From Anaerolineae bacterium (lineage in GTDB: Bacteria; Chloroflexota; Anaerolineae; Aggregatilineales; Phototrophicaceae): a DNA stretch of 64,000 nucleotides. This document shows, piece after piece, positions 35,209-44,752 of this stretch. The position numbers and the translations under genes were made by a program. The stretch is taken from the NCBI GenBank assembly GCA_022820125.1, contig JAJEGA010000101.1:1-64000 (forward strand), in the 5' to 3' direction. How positions within the stretch are numbered: the stretch's first letter is position 1; each line of letters opens with the position of its first letter. Below the pieces are notes generated by a model, which was given only the letters and a program-made list of their open reading frames with translations, did no database searches and was not told the DNA's origin.

Positions 35209-37284
35209 TTGCGGGCGCCGCTCGATGCCAAAGTCTGGCTTGAGGGCATGGCCGGCTGCGGCAAGACCACCGTGGGGCTAAGCCGCGTCATAGGCCTGCT
35301 GGAGCGCGGCGCGCCAGCCGATTCCATCCTGATCTTCGTGCCGCAGCGTTCCATGGCGCTGCCCTACATCGCCGCTTTGCGCGGGCGGCAGGCCTATCGT
35401 GGCGGGCAAGTCTGGCTGCAGACAATCGGCAGCTTGTCCCTGCGGATGGTGGAGATGTTTTGGTTCCTGGTGGCGGCCGAAGCTGGCTTCAAGCGCCCGC
35501 GGGAGCTGCCGAATTTCCTCAGCCTGGAATTGGTGCAGTATTTTATGACCCGCGCCATCGAGCCCTTGGTTGATGAGCGGGATTATTTCGCCAGCGTGCG
35601 GATCGACCGGCCACGCCTGTACAGCCAGATTGTCGATAACATGAATAAGGCGGCGCTGGTTGGCTTCCCGATCAGCGAGATCGGCTCGCGGCTGAAAGCG
35701 GCGCTGGCGAACGGGGTGGAGCAAGCGCATATCTACGATGACGCGCAGACCTGCGCCATGGCTTTTCGCGAGTACTGCCTGGCGCGTAATCTGCTTGATT
35801 TCTCCTTGCAATTGGAGGTCTTCCGCGATTATGTCTGGGCGACGCCGCAGGCGCGGGCTTATCTGCGCGGGCGCTGCAAGCATTTGATTGTCGACGGCGT
35901 GGAAGAAGACAATCCGGCGTCGCACCTTTTCCTGAGCGATCTGCTGGAGACTTGCGAATCGGCGCTGATCATTTACGATCGTGATGCCGGCTTTCGCCGA
36001 TTTCTGGGCGCGGACCCGGCGAGCGCGCGTCGCCTGCGCGATAGCTGCGAATTGAAAGCGACGCTTGACGAGACCTTGGTGATGGGCGCGCAGGTGACGG
36101 CGCTGGGCGCTCAGCTGGCGGCGCAGCTGGGCGCCTCCGTCGCTGGCGAGGGCGATGTCGACCCGCGGCCGGCTTTGATCGCCGAAGCGCAGCGCTATCA
36201 TCCGGAGATGGTGGATTGGGTGGCGCGGCAGGTGGATATGCTGGTGAACGAGCGCGACGCGTCGCCGAATGATATCGTCATTCTGGCGCCATTCTTGTCC
36301 GACGCGCTGCGCTTTGGCTTGGCTGATGGCTTGGCGCGGCTCGGGATCCCCGTGCGCTCGCACCGTCCGTCGCGGGCGCTGCGCGATGAGCCGGCCGCCC
36401 GTACCCTGCTCACGTTGGCGCGCCTGGCGCACCCGCGCTGGGCATTGCCGCCGACAGATTTCGACGTCGTCTTCGCTTTGATGACGGCGATCAAAGATCT
36501 TGATCTGGTGCGCGCCAAGCTTCTGACCGAAATGCTTTATCGCCAAGGCCGGCTCTTGCCTTTCAGCGAAGTTCGCTCGACCGCGATGCAAGCGCGCGTC
36601 ACCTTTGATCTGGGCGAGCGTTACGATCGTCTGGCTTCCTGGCTCAACCGCTACCTCGAGGACGAGCGGAGCGATGCCATCGATATCTTCTTCCGGCGTC
36701 TCTTCGGCGGCTTATTGTCACGCGCCGGTTTCGGCTTTTATGCTGATGTCGATGCCAGCAATACCGCCCAGAACCTGGTCGATTCCGCCCGCGGTTTCCG
36801 CTGGTCGCTAGACTTTATGCGCCGCTATGAAGCCGATATCGACCTGGGCCTGGATTATGTAAATATGGTGGATCGCGGCGTCATCGCCAACTTTTATTTG
36901 CGGGATTGGATCGCCGATGCGGAAGAGGGAGTGTTGATCGCGCCCGCTTATACCTTCCTGCTCAATAATCGACCAGTGGATTATCAGTTCTGGCTGAACA
37001 TCGGCAGCGAGGGCTGGTCGCGCCGGCTGTATCAGCCCTTGACCCACCCCTACGTATTGAGCCGCGGTTGGACCGCCGGCAGAATGTGGACCGATGATGA
37101 TGAGCAGCATCTAAGCCGCGAGACGCTTGGGCGGCTGCTGCTGGCATTGACGCGCCGCTGCCGCAAAGCGGTGTATCTGGGATACAGCGAGCTGAGCGAA
37201 AGCGGCTACGAAGGGCGCGGGCTGCTTTTGGAGACGATTCAAGCGCTGCTGCGGCGCTATGCGCGGGCGGGGCAGCATGTTTAA
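35209..37284 (+). CDS. UvrD/AddB-like protein with degenerate helicase motifs
   Basis: A protein of about 691 residues with an SF1-helicase-like layout. The nucleotide loop GMAGCGKT (residues 13-20) is intact. The position of the usual DE-x-QD motif reads VDGVEEDN near 225, and no clear motif VI arginine is seen, so it may bind ATP without unwinding, as AddB proteins do. It opens a three-gene operon; the next gene overlaps its stop by eight bases. The start is uncertain: the frame is open back to 35134 with TEAQSAIL-type codons before the TTG at 35209, but there is no ATG or GTG. Confidence 0.7.
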   Translation: MRAPLDAKVWLEGMAGCGKTTVGLSRVIGLLERGAPADSILIFVPQRSMALPYIAALRGRQAYRGGQVWLQTIGSLSLRMVEMFWFLVAAEAGFKRPRELPNFLSLELVQYFMTRAIEPLVDERDYFASVRIDRPRLYSQIVDNMNKAALVGFPISEIGSRLKAALANGVEQAHIYDDAQTCAMAFREYCLARNLLDFSLQLEVFRDYVWATPQARAYLRGRCKHLIVDGVEEDNPASHLFLSDLLETCESALIIYDRDAGFRRFLGADPASARRLRDSCELKATLDETLVMGAQVTALGAQLAAQLGASVAGEGDVDPRPALIAEAQRYHPEMVDWVARQVDMLVNERDASPNDIVILAPFLSDALRFGLADGLARLGIPVRSHRPSRALRDEPAARTLLTLARLAHPRWALPPTDFDVVFALMTAIKDLDLVRAKLLTEMLYRQGRLLPFSEVRSTAMQARVTFDLGERYDRLASWLNRYLEDERSDAIDIFFRRLFGGLLSRAGFGFYADVDASNTAQNLVDSARGFRWSLDFMRRYEADIDLGLDYVNMVDRGVIANFYLRDWIADAEEGVLIAPAYTFLLNNRPVDYQFWLNIGSEGWSRRLYQPLTHPYVLSRGWTAGRMWTDDDEQHLSRETLGRLLLALTRRCRKAVYLGYSELSESGYEGRGLLLETIQALLRRYARAGQHV

Positions 37285-39517
37285 GCCGCGGCCCAAACAG
37301 GCGGAGGTGCTGGCTTATCGGCGCGGTTTCATGGGCGTGGCGGCTGTGCCCGGCAGCGGCAAAACGGCGACGCTTTCATATCTGGCGGCGCAGCTGCTGG
37401 CGGCGATGGAACTGAATGAGGATGGCGAAATCCTGATTGTCACGCTGGTGAACGCGGCCGCGGCCAATTTCGCGCGGCAAGTGAACGAATACGTGCGAGC
37501 CGATGGTCTGCTGCCGGGATACGGCTATCGCGTGCGCACCTTGCATGGCTTGGCGAATGATATCGTACGCGGGAAGCCAACAGCGGCGGGCCTCGACGAT
37601 CAGTTCAGCATCGTAGATGAACGCGAGAGCAACGCCATCCTGGCGGAGGCGGTTGAGGCTTGGGCGCGCCGCTATCCGGAAGCGCCCGATGCCTACCTGG
37701 CGCCAGCGTATGTGAGCAATGGGCGCTATCGCACGCAGAAGTGGGCGGAGATATTGACGGAGACCGCGCGCAGCTTCATCAAGCAGGCGAAAGACGATTT
37801 GCTGACGCCGTTGGCGCTCAGCCGATTGCTCGACGCATACCCGGGCGAGCTGCTGCTGGCGGAGATTTGCGCCGAAATCTACAGCGACTATGATCGCGCG
37901 CTGGCCTATCGCGGCGCGGTTGATTTCCAGGACCTGATCCGCCTGGCGCTGAAAGTACTACGGGATGAACCTGACTATCTCGCTTCGCTCCAGCGCAAGT
38001 GGGTCTTCATCCTCGAAGACGAGGCGCAAGACAGCTCGCGGCTGCAGGAAGACATCCTGCGCGCGCTGGCTGGGGATGGCGGCAACTGGGTGCGCGTCGG
38101 CGACCCCAATCAAGCGATCTTCGAGAGCTTCACCACCGCCGATCCCAAGTACCTGCGCGACTTCATCGCCGCTGACGGAGTCGATGGGCGCGAGCTGCCC
38201 AACTCCGGGCGCAGCACGCGCAGCATACAGAAGCTGGCGAATCAATTGATCGCCTGGTCGCTTGCGCATCCGCAGGGGGCGATCCGCGAGCGCGCGCCGT
38301 TGAGCACACCCTATATTCAGCCGACGCCGCCGGGCGACCCGCAGCCCAACCCGACAGACGATCCGATGGCGGTGAACTTATGCGGGGAAGCCTATAGCGC
38401 GACTAAGGAAGGGCTGATGGTGATCGAATCCTGCAAGCGTTGGCTGGCGGCCAACCCCGAGGGGACGGCGGCGATTCTCGTCCCGCGCAATACACGGGGC
38501 GCCGAGATCGTCAAGCTCCTGCGTCAGGCGGCTGTGCCATACGTCGAGAATCTCAACAGCACTTCATCGACGCGCGCGGTGGTCGGCGCTTTGGCGCGTC
38601 TGCTCGCTTATTTTGCCGACCCCAAGAACGCAGCCAAACTGGCGGAAGCGTATCGGGTATGGCGGCGCGATGACCGTGATGATCCAGCGGCGGTCGCCGA
38701 AATCAAGCGAGTGGCGGACGCGCTTAGGCGGATCAAGACCGTTGAGGATTTGGTCGCGCCCCGCTTGACCGATTGGCTCGAAGACATCATCGTCGAAGAA
38801 GACGGCGGGGAGGCTTACGAAGATCTGCTGGCTTTCCGCGAGCGCGTTGGCGCCTGGCTGCGCGCAGCCGAGATGCCCATTGACCAACTGATTTTGACCA
38901 TCGCTGGCGATATCTTTCGCGATGCGGGCGAGATCGCGACCGCGCACATGGTGGCGCTGCATTTGGCGCGGCTGGCGCAGGGGCGCCCGCTGATGCGCCT
39001 GCCGGAATTTGCCGCCGAGTTATACGATATCGCGGACAACCGCCGGCGCTTCAGCGGCTTGAGCGATGACGAAGGGCAATTTGACCCGGACGCGCACAAA
39101 GGCAAAGTGACCGTGACCACCCTGCATAAAGCCAAAGGGCTGGAATGGGATCGGGTCTACTTAATCTCGGTCAACAATTACGACTTCCCCTCCGCCGAAG
39201 CCAACGACAGCTTCGTCGGCGAGAAGTGGTTCATCCGCGATAATCTCAACCTGTCGGCGGAAGCGCTGGCGCAACTAAAAGCGCTGGGGGGAGGGAGCGC
39301 CTATCGCGAAGGGCAAGCCAGCCTGAGCGCCCGCATTGATTACGCTGCCGAGCGCTTGCGCCTGCTCTACGTCGGCATCACACGGGCGCGGGCAGCGCTG
39401 ACCATTAGCTGGAATACGGGCAGAGGCGCGGCGACTGAAGCGACGCCGCTGCTGGCGCTGCGCACTTGGTGGGAAGGCGAGCAGACGCAGGAGATGGCGC
39501 GTGAGCCTCAGCGCTGA
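37277..39517 (+). CDS. UvrD-family DNA helicase, AddA-like
   Basis: A 746-residue SF1A helicase. The Q-type motif FKPRPKQAEV is followed by VPGSGKT (24-30), DEAQD (248-252), the VGDPNQAIFE motif III, LHKAKGLEWDRVY near 617 and RLLYVGITRARAAL near 690. It is thus a full 3'-5' helicase set. It lacks a C-terminal nuclease domain; that activity is in the next gene, which overlaps by 17 bases. The ATG at 37277 fits homology better than 37259. Confidence 0.9.
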   Translation: MFKPRPKQAEVLAYRRGFMGVAAVPGSGKTATLSYLAAQLLAAMELNEDGEILIVTLVNAAAANFARQVNEYVRADGLLPGYGYRVRTLHGLANDIVRGKPTAAGLDDQFSIVDERESNAILAEAVEAWARRYPEAPDAYLAPAYVSNGRYRTQKWAEILTETARSFIKQAKDDLLTPLALSRLLDAYPGELLLAEICAEIYSDYDRALAYRGAVDFQDLIRLALKVLRDEPDYLASLQRKWVFILEDEAQDSSRLQEDILRALAGDGGNWVRVGDPNQAIFESFTTADPKYLRDFIAADGVDGRELPNSGRSTRSIQKLANQLIAWSLAHPQGAIRERAPLSTPYIQPTPPGDPQPNPTDDPMAVNLCGEAYSATKEGLMVIESCKRWLAANPEGTAAILVPRNTRGAEIVKLLRQAAVPYVENLNSTSSTRAVVGALARLLAYFADPKNAAKLAEAYRVWRRDDRDDPAAVAEIKRVADALRRIKTVEDLVAPRLTDWLEDIIVEEDGGEAYEDLLAFRERVGAWLRAAEMPIDQLILTIAGDIFRDAGEIATAHMVALHLARLAQGRPLMRLPEFAAELYDIADNRRRFSGLSDDEGQFDPDAHKGKVTVTTLHKAKGLEWDRVYLISVNNYDFPSAEANDSFVGEKWFIRDNLNLSAEALAQLKALGGGSAYREGQASLSARIDYAAERLRLLYVGITRARAALTISWNTGRGAATEATPLLALRTWWEGEQTQEMAREPQR

Positions 39518-40331
39518 TTTCGCATTCACGCAGGGCAGCCTGCAGGACTACGCCGATTGCGCCCGCCGCTTCGAGCTGCGCTTCATCAAACGCCTGCGCT
39601 ACCCGGCGCTGGAAACGCAGGAGCCGCTTCAATTCGAGAAGCGGACGCGACAGGGCGTGCGCTTCCACAAACTGGTGCAGCAGCATCTGCACGGCGTGCC
39701 GGCCGAGGCGCTGACGGCGTCGCTGGCTGATGATGGTGAACTGGCGGGCTGGTGGGCGACCTATCTGGCGCGCGGCTTGACCGGCTTGCCTGCGGCGCGT
39801 TATCCCGAAATAACCTTGCAGACACAACTGGCTGGCAGGCGGCTGGTGGCGAAATATGATTTGCTGGCGTTGGCGCCCGGCGGAGCAGCCGTCATCGTCG
39901 ATTGGAAGACGGGAGCGCGCGCGCCATCGAAAGCATACTTAAGCGGGCGGATGCAGACGGTCGTTTATCGTTATGTGCTGGCGCAAGCGGGCGCCCACCT
40001 GTACGCTGGTGAAAGCATTCCGCCGGAGCGGATCCAGATGGATTATGTCTTCGTGGCGGCTGGGGGAGCGCGCCTCAGCCTAAACTACTCGGCGGCGCAG
40101 ATGGGCGAGGATGAAGCGCTGCTCTCGGGGATGATCGCGGCAATTGAGCGCGCCGACGCCTTCGCGCTGACCGATGACGTGCGTCGCTGCCGCTTCTGCA
40201 GTTACCGCTCACTCTGCGACCGTGGCGCGCCCGGGCAGCTGGAAGAGTTTGACCTGGACGAATATGAAAACGAAGACGAAGAAGAAGCGCTATCGCTGGA
40301 TTTTGACCAAATCGCCGAGATTGAGTTTTAG
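39501..40331 (+). CDS. PD-(D/E)XK nuclease with iron-sulfur cluster, AddB/Cas4-like
   Basis: A 276-residue RecB-family nuclease. The catalytic set is H56, D120, D134, K136 (IVDWKTG) and Q152-x3-Y156. Four cysteines, C20 and C230-x2-C233-x5-C239, match the iron-sulfur cluster that staples the nuclease of AddB and Cas4 proteins. A very acidic tail (residues about 248-262) ends the chain. No cas genes or repeats are near. As third gene of the operon it would supply the nuclease to the UvrD-like pair. Confidence 0.9.
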   Translation: MSLSADFAFTQGSLQDYADCARRFELRFIKRLRYPALETQEPLQFEKRTRQGVRFHKLVQQHLHGVPAEALTASLADDGELAGWWATYLARGLTGLPAARYPEITLQTQLAGRRLVAKYDLLALAPGGAAVIVDWKTGARAPSKAYLSGRMQTVVYRYVLAQAGAHLYAGESIPPERIQMDYVFVAAGGARLSLNYSAAQMGEDEALLSGMIAAIERADAFALTDDVRRCRFCSYRSLCDRGAPGQLEEFDLDEYENEDEEEALSLDFDQIAEIEF

Positions 40332-40348
40332 CAGAAGGGGAAAAGACC

Positions 40349-41545
40349 ATGAAAATCGACCGCGTCCGCAGCCTGCATGTCAGCGCCGAGTGGGATTATC
40401 ACGAGCCCCTCGGCGAAGCGCATCTCTCCCGACCCGAGTCCATCTACCCGGAACTGGCCGCCGACCCCAGTTGGCCCGTGAAAGATGTCGCCAGCGGCTC
40501 ACCCTACGCCGTCGACGCTCACTTTCTGATCATCGACACCGACGAAGGCGCGACCGGCATCTGCGGACCGGTCGGCGACGAAGACATCGCCATCATCAAT
40601 CGCACCTTCGTCGACATCCTCATCGGCGAGGATCCCCACGCCATCGAGCGCATCTGGGACAAGATGTACCGCCATTCGATCCACGGGCGCAAAGGCGCCC
40701 CGATGATAGCGCAGAGCAAGGTCGATCTGGCGCTCTGGGATCTCAAGGGCAAGCTCTTGAACGCGCCGGTTCACCAACTGCTCGGCGGACCCAGCCGGGC
40801 GAGAATCCGCGCTTATGCTTCGATGCTGGGTTACTCGGTTGAGCCGATCAAGGTGGTTGAGCGGACGCGGCATTTTCTGGCGCAGGGTTTCACCGCCTTC
40901 AAGTGGTTCCTGCCTTGCGCGCCCAAAGATGGCGAGCCCGGCATTCGGAAGAATCTGGCGGTCATCCGCGCGGCGCGGGAGGCGGCCGGGCCTGATGTTG
41001 ACCTGATGTTTGATGCCTGGAGCAGTTGGAATGTGCCTTATACGCTGCGCATGATTGAGCTGTCGCGCGAGTATCGCCCCTACTGGTTCGAGGAGCCGGT
41101 GCTGGCTGATTTGATCCCGCAATATGCCGAGCTGCGGCGGGAGGCCCGCGGCGTATTGATCACCGGCGGCGAGCACGAATACACGCGCTGGGGCATCAAG
41201 GCGCTGCTGGACGCGCGCGCGGTGGATGTCTTGCAAGCCGATGTGACCTGGGCTGGCGGCATCAGCGAGATGAGCAAGATCTGCGCTTTAGCCTCAGCCT
41301 ACGACATCCCGGTGATCCCGCATCATGGCGGCTGGCCCTCGACCCATCTTATCGCCTCGCAGAGCTTGACGGCATGCCCGCTGCAGGAGTGGCTCATCCA
41401 GCATGGGCGCCTGCCCAACGTCTTCTACAAGCATAAGCTCGTGCCGGTCGATGGGCATATTGAGGTGCCGAATGCGCCCGGCTTGAATATGGACCTGGCG
41501 GAAGAGGGCGTGACCCTGCTCGAGGAACGGACGCTGACCGGCTGA
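40349..41545 (+). CDS. Enolase-superfamily sugar-acid dehydratase
   Basis: A 398-residue member of the mandelate racemase/muconate lactonising group. Metal ligands are visible as D222 (MFDAW), E248 (WFEEPV) and E275 (GGEHEY), and H325 or H326 (IPHHGG) would be the general acid/base. The FKWFLPCAPKDG stretch resembles L-rhamnonate dehydratases, so a sugar-acid dehydratase is likely, though unproven. GAAGGGG-like bases precede the ATG. It starts 18 bases after the nuclease and its stop overlaps recJ by one base (TGATG). Confidence 0.88.
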   Translation: MKIDRVRSLHVSAEWDYHEPLGEAHLSRPESIYPELAADPSWPVKDVASGSPYAVDAHFLIIDTDEGATGICGPVGDEDIAIINRTFVDILIGEDPHAIERIWDKMYRHSIHGRKGAPMIAQSKVDLALWDLKGKLLNAPVHQLLGGPSRARIRAYASMLGYSVEPIKVVERTRHFLAQGFTAFKWFLPCAPKDGEPGIRKNLAVIRAAREAAGPDVDLMFDAWSSWNVPYTLRMIELSREYRPYWFEEPVLADLIPQYAELRREARGVLITGGEHEYTRWGIKALLDARAVDVLQADVTWAGGISEMSKICALASAYDIPVIPHHGGWPSTHLIASQSLTACPLQEWLIQHGRLPNVFYKHKLVPVDGHIEVPNAPGLNMDLAEEGVTLLEERTLTG

Positions 41546-43842
41546 TGGCGCGGCCGAACGCTCTGCGCCGCGAATGGCGGGAAGCTGCGCAGGTGGCCGT
41601 GCCGCGGCCGCTGGCCGATCTCGTCGGCGGGCATGAGCTGGTCGCGCAGTATCTGGCGCGCAAGGGCGTCACATCGGTTGCGGATGCCCTGCGCTTTCTA
41701 TCGCCCGGGAAATACGCGCCTGCGCCGCCCGATGAACTGCCCGATATCGACCGCGCCGTTGATCGCTTGCAGCGCGCCATCCGCGGGCGAGAGCGCATTC
41801 TCGTCTGGGGCGACTTTGATGTGGACGGGCAGACTTCGACCGCGCTGCTATTTTCGGCGCTGAAACGGCGTGGGGCGGAGGCGCGCTATCATGTGCCAAA
41901 TCGTTTCAGCGAAGGGCACGGCATTCATCTGCCGACATTAAAACAGCAGCTTGATGACGGAGCGGATTTGCTGCTGACTTGCGATACCGGCGTCAGCGCC
42001 CACGACGCCGTCAACTACGCCGCGAGCCGCGGTGTCGATACAATCATCACCGATCATCATGCCTTGCCGGAGGCGCTGCCTGATGCCGTCGCCGTGGTCA
42101 ATCCGCGCCGCTTGCCTGCTGGACACCCCTTGCTTGAGCTGCCCGGCGTCGGCGTCGCCTACAAGCTCATTCAGGCGCTAAATCGTGATGATGACAACGA
42201 CAGTCTGCTCGACCTGGTGGCGCTGGGCATCGTCGCCGATGTGATGGTGCAGGTGGATGACACGCGTTATCTCTTGCAGCGCGGCCTCGCGAGATTGCGC
42301 GAGAATCGGCGGCTGGGCTTGAAGGCAATTTTGGAGCGGGCGCAGATCGCGGCGGACCAGCTCAACGAGGGACATATCGGCTTCGCAATCGCGCCGCGTT
42401 TGAATGCCCTGGGGCGGCTCGCTGACGCCAACCCGGCGGTTGAGCTGCTGACGACTGAGGACTGGGGGCGGGCGCGCATCCTGGCGAACACGCTCGAAGG
42501 CTTGAACGAGAAGCGGAAATTCTTGTCGAATCAGGTTTACGCGTCTGCGATCGCTCAGATAGAAGCTGAGCCCTGGCTGCTGGAGTATGCCGCGCTCGTG
42601 CTGAGCCATGACGATTGGCACAGCGGCGTGATCGGCATTGTGGCTAGCCGGCTGGTCGAAGAGTTTGGCTTGCCGGTGGTGCTGATTGCGACGCCGGATG
42701 AGACCGGGCGCGGCTCGGCGCGGTCCATCGCCGGCGTCGACATCACAGCGGCACTGGGGCGAGCGGGTGAGATGCTCTTCCGCTTCGGCGGGCATAGCAT
42801 GGCGGCTGGCGTGAGCTTGCCCGCGGACAAGGTCTTCGGTTTCCGGCGCGCGCTCTCGCGGGCGGTGCGCGAAATGACCGGCGACGCGCTTGCGACCCCG
42901 GCGCTGACGATTGATGGTTATTTGACGCTGCCAGATATCTCACTGGAGCTTACGGAAGATATCGAGCGCCTGGCGCCTTTCGGCAATGGCAATCCGCCGC
43001 TGACTTTGGCGACGCGAAACCTGAAAGTGGCGAGCCGAAGAGGGCTGGGACGGCGCGGCGAGCATCTGCAAATCGAAGTTGAAGATGAGGCGGGCGCGCG
43101 GCAGCGGGTCATCTGGTGGCGGGGCGCGAGCGCTGAACTGCCTGGCGGGCGCTTTGACCTCGCCTATACTTTGCGGACGAGCGTATACAAGGGGCAGCGA
43201 GAAGCGCTGGTCGAATGGCTGGATTTTCGTCCGCTAAGCGCGCAACCGCTTGAGATTGAGACCGAGGCGCCCGCCTGCGAGCTAATGGACAGGCGGCTAT
43301 GCGCGGGTCAGCAGGCTGCATTGGCGGCGGCGCGCGGCGCATATCCCGACGCGCTGGTCTGGGCGGAAGCGGACCCGGTGGACGGCGCGGTTGATCGGCT
43401 GGCATTAAGCGCCAGCGAAACGCTGATCGTCTGGACCGCCCCGCCGTCGGCTGAGATCTGGTCGGCGGCGCTGGCGACTGTGAACCCGGACAGGCTGGTC
43501 TTGTTCGGCTTGCGCCCGCGGAAAGCGAGAATGGGAGACTTTCTGGCGCGTCTGGCGGCTTTGGTGAAATATGCCGTCAACCGGCGGGATGGCAAGGTCC
43601 AACTCGAGGCGCTGGCGGCGGCGCTGGGCGAGCGCGAGTGCTGTATCCAGGTTGGATTGCAAGTGCTGCGCGCAATGGGTAAACTCAATTATGCGCTGGG
43701 GGCGAGCGGCGCGTATCGGCTGCAATTGGCTGATGCCGCGCCGGGCGGTGAACTGGCGGCGCAGCAAAAGCGGCTGAGCCTGCTCTTGCGCGAGACGCGC
43801 GCCTACCGCAACTATTGGCTGACGATGAAGATTCAGGAATGA
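41545..43842 (+). CDS. recJ: Single-strand DNA exonuclease RecJ
   Basis: A 765-residue RecJ of the DHH phosphoesterase family, which degrades single strands 5'-3' in recombination and mismatch repair. The catalytic D-x-D-x-D is D90, D92, D94 in WGDFDVDGQT, DTGVSAHDAV follows, and the DHH triad is at 170-172. The GGHSMAAG motif of the DHHA1 domain is near 414. The last 180 residues are an extra domain with a winged-helix feel, longer than the classic enzyme of about 580 residues. Translation is coupled to the preceding dehydratase. Confidence 0.93.
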   Translation: MARPNALRREWREAAQVAVPRPLADLVGGHELVAQYLARKGVTSVADALRFLSPGKYAPAPPDELPDIDRAVDRLQRAIRGRERILVWGDFDVDGQTSTALLFSALKRRGAEARYHVPNRFSEGHGIHLPTLKQQLDDGADLLLTCDTGVSAHDAVNYAASRGVDTIITDHHALPEALPDAVAVVNPRRLPAGHPLLELPGVGVAYKLIQALNRDDDNDSLLDLVALGIVADVMVQVDDTRYLLQRGLARLRENRRLGLKAILERAQIAADQLNEGHIGFAIAPRLNALGRLADANPAVELLTTEDWGRARILANTLEGLNEKRKFLSNQVYASAIAQIEAEPWLLEYAALVLSHDDWHSGVIGIVASRLVEEFGLPVVLIATPDETGRGSARSIAGVDITAALGRAGEMLFRFGGHSMAAGVSLPADKVFGFRRALSRAVREMTGDALATPALTIDGYLTLPDISLELTEDIERLAPFGNGNPPLTLATRNLKVASRRGLGRRGEHLQIEVEDEAGARQRVIWWRGASAELPGGRFDLAYTLRTSVYKGQREALVEWLDFRPLSAQPLEIETEAPACELMDRRLCAGQQAALAAARGAYPDALVWAEADPVDGAVDRLALSASETLIVWTAPPSAEIWSAALATVNPDRLVLFGLRPRKARMGDFLARLAALVKYAVNRRDGKVQLEALAAALGERECCIQVGLQVLRAMGKLNYALGASGAYRLQLADAAPGGELAAQQKRLSLLLRETRAYRNYWLTMKIQE

Positions 43843-43846
43843 GGCT

Positions 43847-44611
43847 ATGGCATACGAACAATCCGTATCTTGGTGGTGTATCGCTAGGGAAAACAGCGAC
43901 CTGGTTGATATGCTTGAGACTTGCAAGTCTATTGGCTATACCGCGATGGAGCTTGTGCCCGAGGAGCAGTTCCAGTTGGCGCGCGATCAGGGCATGAAGA
44001 TCGCGACGCATCAACTGCACGGTCCCATACCGGTTGGCATCAATGATCCGAAGAATTGGGACGAAATCAAGCATCAAGCGGATGCCAGCCTTAAGCTGGC
44101 GCAGGAATGGGATATCCCCTTCCTAATCGCCTTCAGCGGCAACCGTGAGCCGGGCTTGGATGATGAGCGCGGCGCCGAAAACGCCATCAAACACCTGGAG
44201 TTGCTGGCGCGCGATGCCGAATCAGCCGGCGTCGTCTTGCTGCTCGAATTGCTCAACAGCAAGGTGAACCATCCCGATTATATGTGCGACCGGACCGCTT
44301 GGGGCCTGCAGGTGGTATCGGCGGTGGATTCGCCCTACGCTCGCCTGCTATACGACATTTATCACATGCAGGTGATGGAGGGCGATGTCATCCAGACGAT
44401 CCGCGACAACCATCAGTGGTTCGCCCACTATCATACAGCCGGCGTGCCCGGGCGAAATGAAATTGACGAGACGCAAGAATTGTATTATCCCGCCATCTGC
44501 CGGGCGATCGCCGATACTGGCTTCAGCGGTTATGTCGGGCAGGAATTTGTGCCGCTCGGCGATTGGAAGGCGGCGCTGACACAGGCTTACGGGGCTTGCA
44601 GCGTGGACTAA
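43847..44611 (+). CDS. TIM-barrel sugar isomerase/epimerase
   Basis: A 254-residue AP2Ec-type protein (xylose isomerase-like TIM barrel, hydroxypyruvate isomerase group). The order is IGYTAMELV near residue 28, ELLNSKVNHPDYMCDRT near 140 with the metal-binding Glu, LLYDIYHMQ with Asp-His, and a HYHTAGVPGRNE stretch near 200. The family moves keto groups along sugar chains. It follows recJ by five bases and is the sixth gene of the plus-strand run. The substrate is unknown, but the enolase-like gene upstream suggests hexuronate- or rhamnose-type breakdown. Confidence 0.85.
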   Translation: MAYEQSVSWWCIARENSDLVDMLETCKSIGYTAMELVPEEQFQLARDQGMKIATHQLHGPIPVGINDPKNWDEIKHQADASLKLAQEWDIPFLIAFSGNREPGLDDERGAENAIKHLELLARDAESAGVVLLLELLNSKVNHPDYMCDRTAWGLQVVSAVDSPYARLLYDIYHMQVMEGDVIQTIRDNHQWFAHYHTAGVPGRNEIDETQELYYPAICRAIADTGFSGYVGQEFVPLGDWKAALTQAYGACSVD

Positions 44612-44676
44612 GCAGCTGCAATATGGGGATGAGAATTACCGGCAAGATTAGGCAATCTTCAAAATAATCGAAACAG

Positions 44677-44704
44677 TGTAGGGGCGTTTCGCCGAAACGC
44701 CCGC
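44677..44704 (+). repeat. Dispersed hairpin repeat, TTTCG variant
   Basis: TGTAGGGGCGTTTCGCCGAAACGCCC: the GGGCGTTTCG arm pairs with CGAAACGCCC, a compensated variant of the usual sequence. Confidence 0.75.
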
Positions 44705-44752
44705 TCGCAAAGCAGCAGACCGGCGCTTATTGCGCGGCTGACTTGGCGTTAC

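Noticed and set aside
35278..36591. Long minus-strand frame opposite the first helicase-operon gene
   Set aside because: It mirrors codon bias of the plus-strand gene and shows no motif; no ribosome site.
39501..40331. Cas4 nuclease as sign of a CRISPR system
   Set aside because: The Fe-S cysteines match Cas4 but also AddB; the operon has helicases and no cas genes or repeat array.
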